The notes: a model not told the origin generated them from the sequence alone. A stretch of DNA of 8,258 nt from an uncultured Micavibrio sp. (GCA_937896295.1 CALBME010000110.1:1-8258), one strand, 5' to 3'. Positions 1 to 5,917 are shown, counted from the first letter of the stretch. Numbers and translations: made by a program.

Positions 1-39
1 GCGAAGACACTCTTTCCCTACACGACGCTCTTCCGATCT
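1..39 (+). other. Illumina TruSeq adapter and index remnant (non-biological)
   Basis: Bases 7-39 match without mismatch the 33-base 3' part of the TruSeq read-1 adapter, which begins ACACTCTTTCCCTACACGAC and ends CTCTTCCGATCT. Bases 1-6 (GCGAAG) equal the last six bases of the i5 index D505 (AGGCGAAG) as I remember that set, and the index sits exactly there in the dual-index adapter. The insert therefore starts at base 40. That base is also in phase with the truncated HisF-like frame, which runs unbroken up to the junction. Confidence 0.97.
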
Positions 40-189
40 CAGAATGGCGATCTCGTCCACTTCCTTGTCATTGAAAATACGAAGGATGTTGATGGGGTCC
101 CCCACATAAACGGGGTTTTTAAACTGGCGCGTCTTGTAAAGACCGCGGCCTTTCAGAAGAAGTACGGGAATGACACGCTTCATGAACAT
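40..189 (-). CDS. HisF-like cyclase homologue of sugar amidotransferase type (HisF2/WbpZ-like), 3' truncated
   Basis: Only the first 50 codons are present; the rest is lost at the adapter junction. The product starts MFMKRVIPVLLLKGRGLYKT and continues with KNPVYVGDPIN and RIFNDKEVDE, the N-terminal strand-loop-helix of the HisF (beta-alpha)8 barrel. It aligns without gaps to Thermotoga maritima HisF as I recall it. The catalytic Asp11 is Leu here, while the ammonia-gate residues Arg5 and Glu46 are kept. Loss of the acid/base with retention of the channel is the pattern of the HisF2 proteins that pass ammonia from a HisH glutaminase to a WbpG-type N-acetyl-sugar amidotransferase in O-antigen synthesis. 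The start overlaps the hisH stop by one base (TGATG), so the two are translationally coupled; ATG at 183 is an alternative start. The catalytic half (second Asp, about residue 130) is not visible, so the loss of cyclase activity is inferred. Confidence 0.85.
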
Positions 190-815
190 CACGCATCTCC
201 CGCCGCGATGGAGGCAAAATTACGCAGCATGCCCATGCCGTAACGATGGCTCTTTTCCGGATGGAACTGCGTGCCGTGAATATGGCCGCGTCGTATCGCG
301 CAGCAGAATTCGTATCCATACTGCGCCGTCGCGCTGATATCGGCCTGCTGGTCGCAGACGGCATGATAGGAATGCACAAAGTAAAAGCGTGGCCGCTCAA
401 TGCCTTTGAGAACCGCGCAGTTCTCGCGCGCGGACACGTAATTCCATCCCATATGGGGAATTTTCAGGTCGGCATCCATTTTGCCGGGGTCGAAGCGGAC
501 AACGTCCCCGTCGATCCAGTTCAGGCCCGCCTCGCGGCCTTCCTCGCTGCCCCGGAACAGCATCTGCAGACCCACGCAAATACCGAGGACGGGGGTCGTA
601 CCCTGCAGAACCATCTCTTCGGCTGTCGTGCGCAGCCCGGACTGGTTGAAAGACGACATGCAGTAATCGAAGGCACCCACACCGGGCAATATCAGGCCGT
701 GCGCCTGCCGCAGGTCGTCGGGTGTTTTGCCGCGCATGGCAGGGATGGAAAGCCGTTTCAGCATGTTCATGACCGAGCCGATATTGCCCGCACCATAATC
801 AATAACGACAATCAT
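189..815 (-). CDS. hisH: HisH-like glutamine amidotransferase (HisH2 type, surface-sugar amidination)
   Basis: This is a 208-residue class I glutaminase, the usual length for HisH. It hydrolyses glutamine and delivers ammonia through a HisF-type partner in the cytoplasm. Visible motifs are DYGAGN (6-11), the oxyanion region LPGVGAFD (43-50), the nucleophile Cys80 in GICVGLQ, HMGWN (121-125), FYFVHSY (144-150) and the His185/Glu187 pair in QFHPEKS. HMGWN, FYFVHSY and the late HRYGM (190-194) resemble Pseudomonas HisH2 of LPS clusters more than I expect from biosynthetic HisH. No hisA, hisB or hisE is seen; the gene lies between a Wzy-like polymerase and a HisF lacking the cyclase aspartate. 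I infer a role in making an acetamidino sugar with a WbpG-type enzyme encoded beyond the contig end. The ATG at 815 has no clear Shine-Dalgarno. The 82-base gap upstream holds a TATAAA patch at about 853-858, too weak to call a promoter. A true histidine HisH is the alternative. Confidence 0.88.
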   Translation of the reverse strand: MIVVIDYGAGNIGSVMNMLKRLSIPAMRGKTPDDLRQAHGLILPGVGAFDYCMSSFNQSGLRTTAEEMVLQGTTPVLGICVGLQMLFRGSEEGREAGLNWIDGDVVRFDPGKMDADLKIPHMGWNYVSARENCAVLKGIERPRFYFVHSYHAVCDQQADISATAQYGYEFCCAIRRGHIHGTQFHPEKSHRYGMGMLRNFASIAAGDA

Positions 816-897
816 GAACGTAACGGCTTTCGAACGGGTCTGGAGGCTGTTTTTTTATAAGACTGCACGCCGACCATGGAAAAGACAAGTGGGATGT

Positions 898-2292
898 CTA
901 TGCGCTGCGGCCGTAGCGGCGTCGCAGGCGCGGCCATGCCCACAGGGCGCAAAGCACCGCAATGCCGCCCCCGACGCCCTGGGCCAGGATGATGGCCTGT
1001 ATGCCCGCATTGGGCGGCAAGAATGCGAACAGGCTGACCAGAACGGCGTAGAAAACCCCGCCCGTGACCGCGCGCGTATCGTTAAAGTAAATGGAGGCCA
1101 GGCGCAGGCCGAAATACGCCAGCATCAGGGCCACCAGCCCGCGCCAGCCGAAACGCCCGAACGCGTCCGCATCCATGGACGGATAGGCATAGGTCGCATC
1201 CGAATAGGCCTGCGGATAAGGCTCGGCAAAGGCCCATATGGCGACCGCCTGTGCCGGGTGCCGGTCTATGCCGCTGCGGCTGTCATGGATATTGCGGGAA
1301 AAACTGATCTCCTTCACCGGAAAGGCGGTGAAGTATTCATACCACCGCGCGCTCACCTCGATGGGGGTGATGAAAATGCGATACGCCAGATAATCGGCGT
1401 TGCGGCAGATACGGTTGGTGCAGCTGTCGATCGGCATGTCCAGCCGGGGGCGCACATAATCGCCCAGCAGTTTCTTGCGGTCGTCGCGGAACATCTCCGG
1501 TTCGCCATATTTTTTGTCCAGATGGCTGAAGACCGTGAAAATGCTTGTGTGGCTGGCCGGGTTCAGGGTGATGGCGGCAATCGTCAGGATACCGGCAAGC
1601 GCAAGGCCCAGAAAGGCGCGGCCCATCTTTATTCTTTTCTGATCATGTGCGGTGAAAATAAGCCCCGCCGCCGTAATCACCAGCGTCAGGATCAGCGGAC
1701 CCTTGGCTGTGCTGGCGACGCAGTAAAACAGAATCCAGAAAAACAGGGACAGCGCCATGAACCTGCGGCGGTGAAGCCATAAAAGCAGGACGGCCGGCAT
1801 GCCGATAATGGCCGTTGACATGCTGAACAGGTACTTGATGCCGGGAATGGCATTATAATTACGCAAAAAATCGATGCGTGCATTCAGTGTGTCGTTATTG
1901 ACGTATCCGGACTCGACGGCATCGAAAAACGGGATGGAATGCGCGGTGGCAAAATGCAGAACCGTCAGCGCCACGTAAAAAATGGATAAACCATACCCGA
2001 TCCGCAGGGATGCTTTACTGGGGGTGAAACCCGCCGGCTGCGGCACGGTTTTGTGTGCGATCATGTCGGCGCACAGGATAATGACGGTCAGCGTGGCGAC
2101 GACCATGCCGTGATAGCCGCGGGTTTCCGGATAAAACAGGGGATACTGCATGACGAAGGGGATGAGCATCAGAAAGCACCATCCCAGTGTCGGCAGGAAA
2201 TGAATGGACCCGCGCAAAAGATGGCGCACGGCAATGAAGGTCGCGGACAGGGCAAGCAATCCGTACAGCGACATGATCATTGATGCGGACAT
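898..2292 (-). CDS. Polytopic membrane protein, probable O-antigen/oligosaccharide repeat-unit polymerase (Wzy-like)
   Basis: The 464-residue product is strongly hydrophobic, with about 10-11 predicted membrane helices. Seven to eight lie in the first 244 residues (about 4-26, 31-55, 62-80, 96-117, 154-174, 178-194, 198-217, 223-244). A soluble segment of about 135 residues (245-381) follows, rich in Arg, Asp and Tyr and with Cys291 and Cys296, and then two or three C-terminal helices (about 383-404, 408-428, 430-452). Many helices with one large periplasmic loop near the C-terminus is the topology of Wzy polymerases, which join lipid-linked repeat units in the periplasm. These proteins diverge too fast for a residue-level match, so the assignment rests on topology and on the hisH/hisF2 genes downstream. 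The ATG at 2292 lacks a clear ribosome site; ATGs at 2280 and 2274 are alternatives. Another envelope glycan ligase or transporter is possible. Confidence 0.6.
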   Translation of the reverse strand: MSASMIMSLYGLLALSATFIAVRHLLRGSIHFLPTLGWCFLMLIPFVMQYPLFYPETRGYHGMVVATLTVIILCADMIAHKTVPQPAGFTPSKASLRIGYGLSIFYVALTVLHFATAHSIPFFDAVESGYVNNDTLNARIDFLRNYNAIPGIKYLFSMSTAIIGMPAVLLLWLHRRRFMALSLFFWILFYCVASTAKGPLILTLVITAAGLIFTAHDQKRIKMGRAFLGLALAGILTIAAITLNPASHTSIFTVFSHLDKKYGEPEMFRDDRKKLLGDYVRPRLDMPIDSCTNRICRNADYLAYRIFITPIEVSARWYEYFTAFPVKEISFSRNIHDSRSGIDRHPAQAVAIWAFAEPYPQAYSDATYAYPSMDADAFGRFGWRGLVALMLAYFGLRLASIYFNDTRAVTGGVFYAVLVSLFAFLPPNAGIQAIILAQGVGGGIAVLCALWAWPRLRRRYGRSA

Positions 2293-2327
2293 GTAGTCTT
2301 GAAATCCAGACGCTGTTGGAATGGCCG

Positions 2328-2349
2328 GTCTGGCCAGACTTCGACGAAG
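2328..2349. repeat. Two adjoining palindromes between tRNA-Val and the Wzy-like gene
   Basis: GTCTGGCCAGAC (2328-2339) is a perfect 12-base palindrome. Sharing its last base, CTTCGACGAAG (2339-2349) is a 5-bp inverted repeat around one base and ends one base before the tRNA 3' end. The half-site CCAGAC recurs at 2306-2311. On the minus strand no T-run follows, so a rho-independent terminator is unlikely. An operator or a tRNA 3' processing structure fits better, but function is not shown. Confidence 0.4.
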
Positions 2350-2350
2350 A

Positions 2351-2425
2351 TGGTGGGCACTGCAGGGATTGAACCTGCGACCCCCACCATGTCAAGGTGA
2401 TGCTCTCCCGCTGAGCTAAGTGCCC
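2351..2425 (-). tRNA. tRNA-Val (anticodon GAC)
   Basis: The 75-base minus-strand sequence folds as a complete cloverleaf: acceptor GGGCACT/AGTGCCC (7 bp), D stem GCTC/GAGC, anticodon stem TCACC/GGTGG with loop TTGACAT, a 5-base variable region, T stem GCAGG/CCTGC with loop TTCAATC, discriminator A and an encoded CCA end (2351-2353). The anticodon GAC (2391-2393) reads the valine codons GUC and GUU. Every stem is intact, so the gene is probably functional. It stands alone between cpdR and the polysaccharide block, and its 3' end faces that block. Confidence 0.97.
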
Positions 2426-2446
2426 GGTCTCTTCGCAAGTGGGGCT

Positions 2447-2475
2447 TTCATAGCGGCTCTGCCTGCCCTTGGCAA
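2447..2475 (-). promoter_or_regulatory. Sigma-70-type promoter of tRNA-Val
   Basis: On the minus strand TTGCCA (2475-2470, five of six bases of the -35 consensus) is followed after 17 bases by TATGAA (2452-2447, four of six of the -10). The expected start site is about 15 bases before the mature tRNA 5' end. A GC-rich stretch (AGCCCC) follows the -10 closely, typical of stable-RNA promoters under stringent control. Transcription could continue into the Wzy-like gene, since no clear terminator separates them. Confidence 0.6.
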
Positions 2476-2480
2476 GTCCT

Positions 2481-2852
2481 TTAAGCGGCGGTCAGAAGCT
2501 GGTTGACCTGATCGACCAGGTCTTTGAGGTGAAAAGGTTTGGAAAGCACCCGGGCCTGCGCCTTGGCGGGGTTCCGGGCCCCCATGGCCACGGCCGCGAA
2601 ACCGGTAATAAACATGACCTTGATGGATGGGTGCATCTCGGCGGCCTTCTGGGCCAGTTCTATGCCGTCCATGCCGGGCATGACGATATCGGCCAGAAGC
2701 AGGTCGAAGTCCCCGTCCTTGCCCTGCTGAAGGGCGGCCATGGCGTCCAGCCCGTCGACCCGCGCCTCCACCTCGTGCCCGGCCTTCGCCAGCGCAGCGG
2801 TCAGGAAACCGCGCATCGCGCCGTCATCTTCTGCCAGAAGTATTTTTGCCAT
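2481..2852 (-). CDS. cpdR: CpdR-type single-domain response regulator
   Basis: The 123-residue product is one receiver domain with no output domain. It shows the acidic pair Asp9-Asp10 (LLAEDDGAMR), the phosphoacceptor Asp55 in LLLADIVMPGMDG, switch Thr83 in VMFITGFAAVA and Lys105 in LSKPFHLKDLV. The segments MAKILLAEDD, DLLLADIVMPGMDGIELA, KVMFITGFAAVA and SKPFHLKDLV closely match Caulobacter CpdR. That adaptor, when unphosphorylated, primes ClpXP at the cell pole to degrade PdeA, McpA and, through further adaptors, CtrA; the CckA-ChpT relay phosphorylates it. The product ends in Ala-Ala; I recall that the C-terminal dialanine of Caulobacter CpdR matters for its own ClpXP turnover. GGGGA just upstream of the ATG serves as a weak ribosome site. 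The gene is divergent from glk across 86 bases, and tRNA-Val follows 55 bases downstream. Confidence 0.93.
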   Translation of the reverse strand: MAKILLAEDDGAMRGFLTAALAKAGHEVEARVDGLDAMAALQQGKDGDFDLLLADIVMPGMDGIELAQKAAEMHPSIKVMFITGFAAVAMGARNPAKAQARVLSKPFHLKDLVDQVNQLLTAA

Positions 2853-2905
2853 GGATCCCCAATATAGTTCGCCGGTGGGGGGTTCCTATCAATAAAAATG
2901 CCCCG

Positions 2906-2914
2906 TTGTCCACA
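2906..2914 (+). promoter_or_regulatory. DnaA-box-like nonamer in the cpdR-glk intergenic region
   Basis: TTGTCCACA differs at one position from the consensus TTATCCACA and fits the relaxed form TTNTNCACA. It stands in the 86-base divergent spacer between cpdR and glk, 25 bases before the chosen glk start. A single nonamer can arise by chance, and TTGTCC could instead be a -35 element. Binding is unproven. Confidence 0.22.
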
Positions 2915-2938
2915 ATTGGCTTTATGCCAGAATGGCGC

Positions 2939-3886
2939 ATGACCCGTTTGCTGATCGCCGATATCGGCGGGACCCATGTCCGGTTCGCCATGGCCGACCA
3001 TACCGGCCTGCATGATGCGCAGACGTTGTTGGTGGCCGATTTTCCCGGCCCCCTCGAAGCGGTGGACGCCTATCTGAAAAACCACGCCCGTCCCTCCCGC
3101 GCCGTTTTCGCGGTTGCGGGGCCTGTCGGCGGCGATCGTTTCGAACTGACCAATTTTCCGTGGATTTTTTCTGTATCTGGCCTGTCGGCGCGGCTGGGCT
3201 TCGACGTGACACTCATCAATGACTTCCATGCGCAGGCTCTCGCCATTCCCGTCCTTGCCGCGGACAGGGTGGTAAAACTGGGCGGCGGTGACGCGACGCC
3301 CGGCGGTCCCATCGGCGTCATGGGGCCCGGCACGGGGCTGGGCGTTGCCATGCTGGTCCATGATGGGCACCGGTATATGGCCGTCCCGGGCGAGGGCGGA
3401 CACGTCACACTCCCTGTCGTAAGCCCGCGCGAAGCCGCCATACGCGACTGGCTGCTGGCGCATAAATACAGCCATGTTTCAGCCGAGCGCGTGTGTTCCG
3501 GCAAGGGGCTGCTCAATCTTTACGCGGCGATCCGCGCGCTGGACGGCCGGGATCTGCCCGATCGCTCGCCGGAAGACATCACCGCACGCGCCATGACAGG
3601 CGCCTGCGATACATGCGTCGAATGTCTGGACCTGATGCTGGGATTTCTGGGGCGCGTGGCGGGCAATCTGGCGCTGACCGCGGGGGCTTTGGGCGGTGTT
3701 TACCTGACCGGCGGTATTCTGCCGCGTCTGGGCGCCGCATATCTGGAAGGCTCACGCCTGCGGGCTGAGTTTGTCGCCAAGGGCCGTCACCGTGGTTACA
3801 TGGATGCCATCCCACTCTTCCTGGTGAATGATCCCCTGCTGGGACTTCAGGGGCTTCGGCAATACGGTCTGGATACGCTCGCCTGA
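2939..3886 (+). CDS. glk: Glucokinase (Glk family, ATP-dependent)
   Basis: This cytoplasmic enzyme phosphorylates glucose to glucose 6-phosphate with ATP, feeding Entner-Doudoroff or glycolysis. From the ATG at 2939 it is 315 residues, close to E. coli Glk (321). Visible are the phosphate-1 loop DIGGTHVRFA (8-17), the catalytic base Asp95 in LINDFHAQALAIP, the phosphate-2 motif GPGTGLGVA (129-137), glucose ligands Glu152 and His155 in EGGHV, Glu183 in SAERVCSG, and the adenosine motif GGVYLTGGI (252-260). Residues 223-229 (CDTCVEC) correspond to the cysteine-bearing SCTDC region of E. coli Glk. The C-terminus (GRHRGYMDAIPLFLV and on) aligns with E. coli to the end, so the gene is complete. 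ATG at 2924 would add MPEWR, and a farther start at 2846 would reach into cpdR; neither adds conserved sequence, and no start has a strong ribosome site. The last 135 bases are also coding on the other strand. Confidence 0.95.
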   Translation: MTRLLIADIGGTHVRFAMADHTGLHDAQTLLVADFPGPLEAVDAYLKNHARPSRAVFAVAGPVGGDRFELTNFPWIFSVSGLSARLGFDVTLINDFHAQALAIPVLAADRVVKLGGGDATPGGPIGVMGPGTGLGVAMLVHDGHRYMAVPGEGGHVTLPVVSPREAAIRDWLLAHKYSHVSAERVCSGKGLLNLYAAIRALDGRDLPDRSPEDITARAMTGACDTCVECLDLMLGFLGRVAGNLALTAGALGGVYLTGGILPRLGAAYLEGSRLRAEFVAKGRHRGYMDAIPLFLVNDPLLGLQGLRQYGLDTLA

Positions 3887-4786
3887 CCTGACCGCCCACA
3901 ACTGGCGGATCTTACGGATCACGCGCGCGGTTTCAATGTGCCGCGCCATGCGCACTGCCTGGATTGGGCAGATATTGTCGTCTTCAAAACTGCGCATGTC
4001 GGGAAAATGCACAAGCTCGAACCGCCCGTCCGTGTGCTCGACGATTCCGGTATTGGTATGGCCCATCCACATGCCGCAATTGCCGAAAATCTTTCCATGT
4101 TTAATCGGGTGCAGCGCAGGCACATGCGTATGACCGCAGATCAGCCCGTCCGCTCCCTTACGCACGATCAGGCGCGAAACCGCACCTTCAAGGTTGTTCA
4201 TCATCTGCAGGGCCGCCTTGCTGGACCGTTTCATCAGCGCCTTGGCCAGTGAAAATTTGCGCAAGCGTCCGTCCACCATGATGCGGGGCGCGGGCTGCGT
4301 GATGCCAAACCACTCGCTGAAAATATCGTGCAGCCAGTCACCGAATTTCGATACCGGACCCCCGATCAGCGCGTTGTCGAACTGGTCGCCATGCAGAACG
4401 ATGATGCGCTTGCCGTCCGCGGTGCGGTGAATGCACTGGTTGCAGATGCGGATGCCGGACAGGAATGCAAAGCGCGCGCGCCGGAGCGCGGTTGCCTTGC
4501 GCACGCGTTCGTCATGGTTGCCGGGAAGGTATATGATTTTTGCGCCGCGCTTTTTATGATCGACCAGCGCATCGAAGATGCGGGTATAGTCCGCGCGCCA
4601 GTGCCAGCGTTTGGATAGTTTCCATCCGTCGATGATGTCGCCGGCCAGATAGATGTAGCGCGGCTCGTAACGCTGCAGGCATGTCAGAAGCGCGGCGCCG
4701 TCGACGCCCTTGTAACCGAAATGGAAATCCGACAGGAAAAGCGTCCTGATTTTGATGGGAAGAACGGCGTCCGCAGGCGTATCCAG
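3752..4786 (-). CDS. LpxH-like metallophosphoesterase (UDP-2,3-diacylglucosamine diphosphatase family), probable CTG start
   Basis: This calcineurin-like phosphoesterase has the full two-metal signature: DFH (20-22), GDIIDGW (49-55), GNHDE (89-93), HGDQFD (132-137) and GHTHVP (218-223). The insert and order match the LpxH-like proteins annotated as UDP-2,3-diacylglucosamine diphosphatase, which cleave a pyrophosphate bond at the inner membrane. The true lipid A enzyme or a relative acting on another nucleotide-lipid are both possible. The usual NCGDWVE is NCGMWMG here (236-242). A GTG at 4504 would remove the first three metal motifs, so it cannot be the start. The frame is open back to a TAA at 4823-4825, yet has no ATG, GTG or TTG before the DFH motif. 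CTG at 4786, five bases after GAGG, gives 344 residues. A frameshift near the N-terminus is the alternative. The stop lies 135 bp inside glk on the opposite strand. The gene follows the glycosyltransferase by 83 bases, probably as one operon. Confidence 0.85.
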   Translation of the reverse strand: MDTPADAVLPIKIRTLFLSDFHFGYKGVDGAALLTCLQRYEPRYIYLAGDIIDGWKLSKRWHWRADYTRIFDALVDHKKRGAKIIYLPGNHDERVRKATALRRARFAFLSGIRICNQCIHRTADGKRIIVLHGDQFDNALIGGPVSKFGDWLHDIFSEWFGITQPAPRIMVDGRLRKFSLAKALMKRSSKAALQMMNNLEGAVSRLIVRKGADGLICGHTHVPALHPIKHGKIFGNCGMWMGHTNTGIVEHTDGRFELVHFPDMRSFEDDNICPIQAVRMARHIETARVIRKIRQLWAVRSGERIQTVLPKPLKSQQGIIHQEEWDGIHVTTVTALGDKLSPQA

Positions 4787-4791
4787 TGGGT

Positions 4792-4795
4792 CCTC
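4792..4795 (-). promoter_or_regulatory. Ribosome site supporting the CTG start of the phosphoesterase
   Basis: GAGG within AGAGGA on the minus strand lies five bases before CTG at 4786-4784, a normal spacing for a Shine-Dalgarno sequence. It favours this codon over the other non-standard in-frame candidates (ATA, ATT, ATC). Confidence 0.4.
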
Positions 4796-4869
4796 TGGGC
4801 GAATCTTTATCTGGCTGCGATTTTACCCCGTTTATGGCGGCGCAACAACGCTTCGCTGGCGGCGTAAAA

Positions 4870-5880
4870 TCAAGCGTCGATGAAGGTTTCCGCAACCGCG
4901 CGCCAGCTATAGATGCTGCGCGCGTAATCTTCCCGCATCTGCCGGGTGCCGGGCGCGATCAGGGCGCGTTTCAGCGCGGTGGCCAGGTCGTCATGGACGA
5001 CACCCAGCATGGCATCGGTCACGATGTCGCGTGGGCCTGTCACGTCATAACCCGCAATGGGCAGCCCGCACGCCATCGCCTCGATCAGCACGATGCCGAA
5101 CGTGTCGGTTTTGGACGGGAAGACGAACGCGTCCGCACTGCGGTAATGATCGGCCAGCGCGTCGCCGGTCTGCAGGCCTGCGAAAATCACATCGCGATAC
5201 TGGCGTTTAAGCCGATCAAGGTCGGGGCCGTGCCCGACGATCACCTTCGTGCCTGCGGTTTTCAGGTTCAGGAACGCCTCGATGTTTTTCTCCACGCTGA
5301 CGCGTCCGACATACAGCAGCACGGGCCTGGGGACGTCGCGGAACAACGTGCCGGGCCCGGCATGGAACACGTTGAAATCCACACCGCGTATCAGGCGCAC
5401 CATCGGCTGCGTGAAACCCCAGCTGCGCAACTGGTCTTCCAGGCTGGGCGTGGCCACGAACACGGCGCGGGCGGGCGCGTGAAAGGCGTGAACGAATTTG
5501 ATGCCGAGCCTGCGCACGGCATTCTTGAAAAATGGCACGCGCCCCGCGACATAGTCGGGAAACTGCGTATGGAATGACGTGGTAAAAGGCAGCTCGCGTT
5601 CGACGCAATAGGTGCGCGCGGCCCAGCCCAGCGGACCCTCGACCGCGATATGGATCATATCCGCGTCGTAGGCGTCCATCATCCGGGCCAGTTTCGCGGG
5701 CGTAAACAGCGCAAGGCGGATTTCGGCATAGCCGGGCATGGGCAGCGAGCGGAAATCGCCGGGTCCGATGACCCGGACCTCGTGTCCGAGGTCGTGCAAT
5801 TCGCGGTTGATGTTTTGGTAGGTGCGCACCACGCCGTTAACCTGTGGTTCCCATGCGTCGCTGATGATCAGAATGCGCAT
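4870..5880 (-). CDS. Glycosyltransferase family 4 (GT-B fold)
   Basis: The 336-residue cytoplasmic or membrane-associated enzyme has two Rossmann domains. The N-terminal acceptor domain shows MRILIISDAWEPQVNGVVRT with the NGVVRT loop (15-20) and SFHTQFPDYV (102-111). The C-terminal donor domain shows YVGRVSVEKNIEAF (190-203) with Arg193 and Lys198 placed to bind the sugar-nucleotide phosphates, GHGPD (216-220) and SKTDTFGIVLIEAMACGLPI (256-275), the family's acidic-pair region with Asp259 and Glu267. NGVVRT and SKTDTFG place it near GT4 enzymes such as mannosyl- and sulfoquinovosyl-transferases acting on lipids; donor and acceptor cannot be read here. ATG at 5880 starts directly at the first Rossmann strand; longer starts only add Arg-rich sequence antisense to rluD. 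No Shine-Dalgarno is seen. It is probably cotranscribed with the phosphoesterase and is divergent from rluD across 37 bases. Confidence 0.88.
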   Translation of the reverse strand: MRILIISDAWEPQVNGVVRTYQNINRELHDLGHEVRVIGPGDFRSLPMPGYAEIRLALFTPAKLARMMDAYDADMIHIAVEGPLGWAARTYCVERELPFTTSFHTQFPDYVAGRVPFFKNAVRRLGIKFVHAFHAPARAVFVATPSLEDQLRSWGFTQPMVRLIRGVDFNVFHAGPGTLFRDVPRPVLLYVGRVSVEKNIEAFLNLKTAGTKVIVGHGPDLDRLKRQYRDVIFAGLQTGDALADHYRSADAFVFPSKTDTFGIVLIEAMACGLPIAGYDVTGPRDIVTDAMLGVVHDDLATALKRALIAPGTRQMREDYARSIYSWRAVAETFIDA

Positions 5881-5904
5881 TTTGCTAAAACGTCTCGTAC
5901 GGGC

Positions 5905-5909
5905 TAAGG
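5905..5909 (+). promoter_or_regulatory. Ribosome binding site fixing the rluD start
   Basis: TAAGG lies eight bases before ATG at 5918. It selects this start over an in-frame ATG at 5822, which would add 32 residues antisense to the glycosyltransferase and without RluD similarity. Confidence 0.7.
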
Positions 5910-5917
5910 TTCGGCGC

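Noticed and set aside
246..860. A plus-strand ORF of 204 codons
   Set aside because: It is antisense to hisH, whose catalytic motifs are clear. The product resembles no family and the frame is open only through GC-rich codon bias.
816..897. T-run at 850-857 as a plus-strand terminator
   Set aside because: No GC-rich hairpin precedes it and no plus-strand gene ends there.
814..1782. A plus-strand ORF of 322 codons
   Set aside because: It is antisense to the Wzy-like membrane protein. Its product is Arg/Gln/Ala-rich with no domain, typical of a complementary-strand shadow.
4554..4895. Minus-strand 113-codon frame across the start of the phosphoesterase
   Set aside because: It is in another frame from the metal-binding motifs and its product is Arg-rich nonsense. 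It is relevant only if an indel near 4790-4870 were proven.
4786..5577. A plus-strand ORF of 263 codons
   Set aside because: It is antisense to the glycosyltransferase and the spacer after it. No ribosome site or domain supports it.
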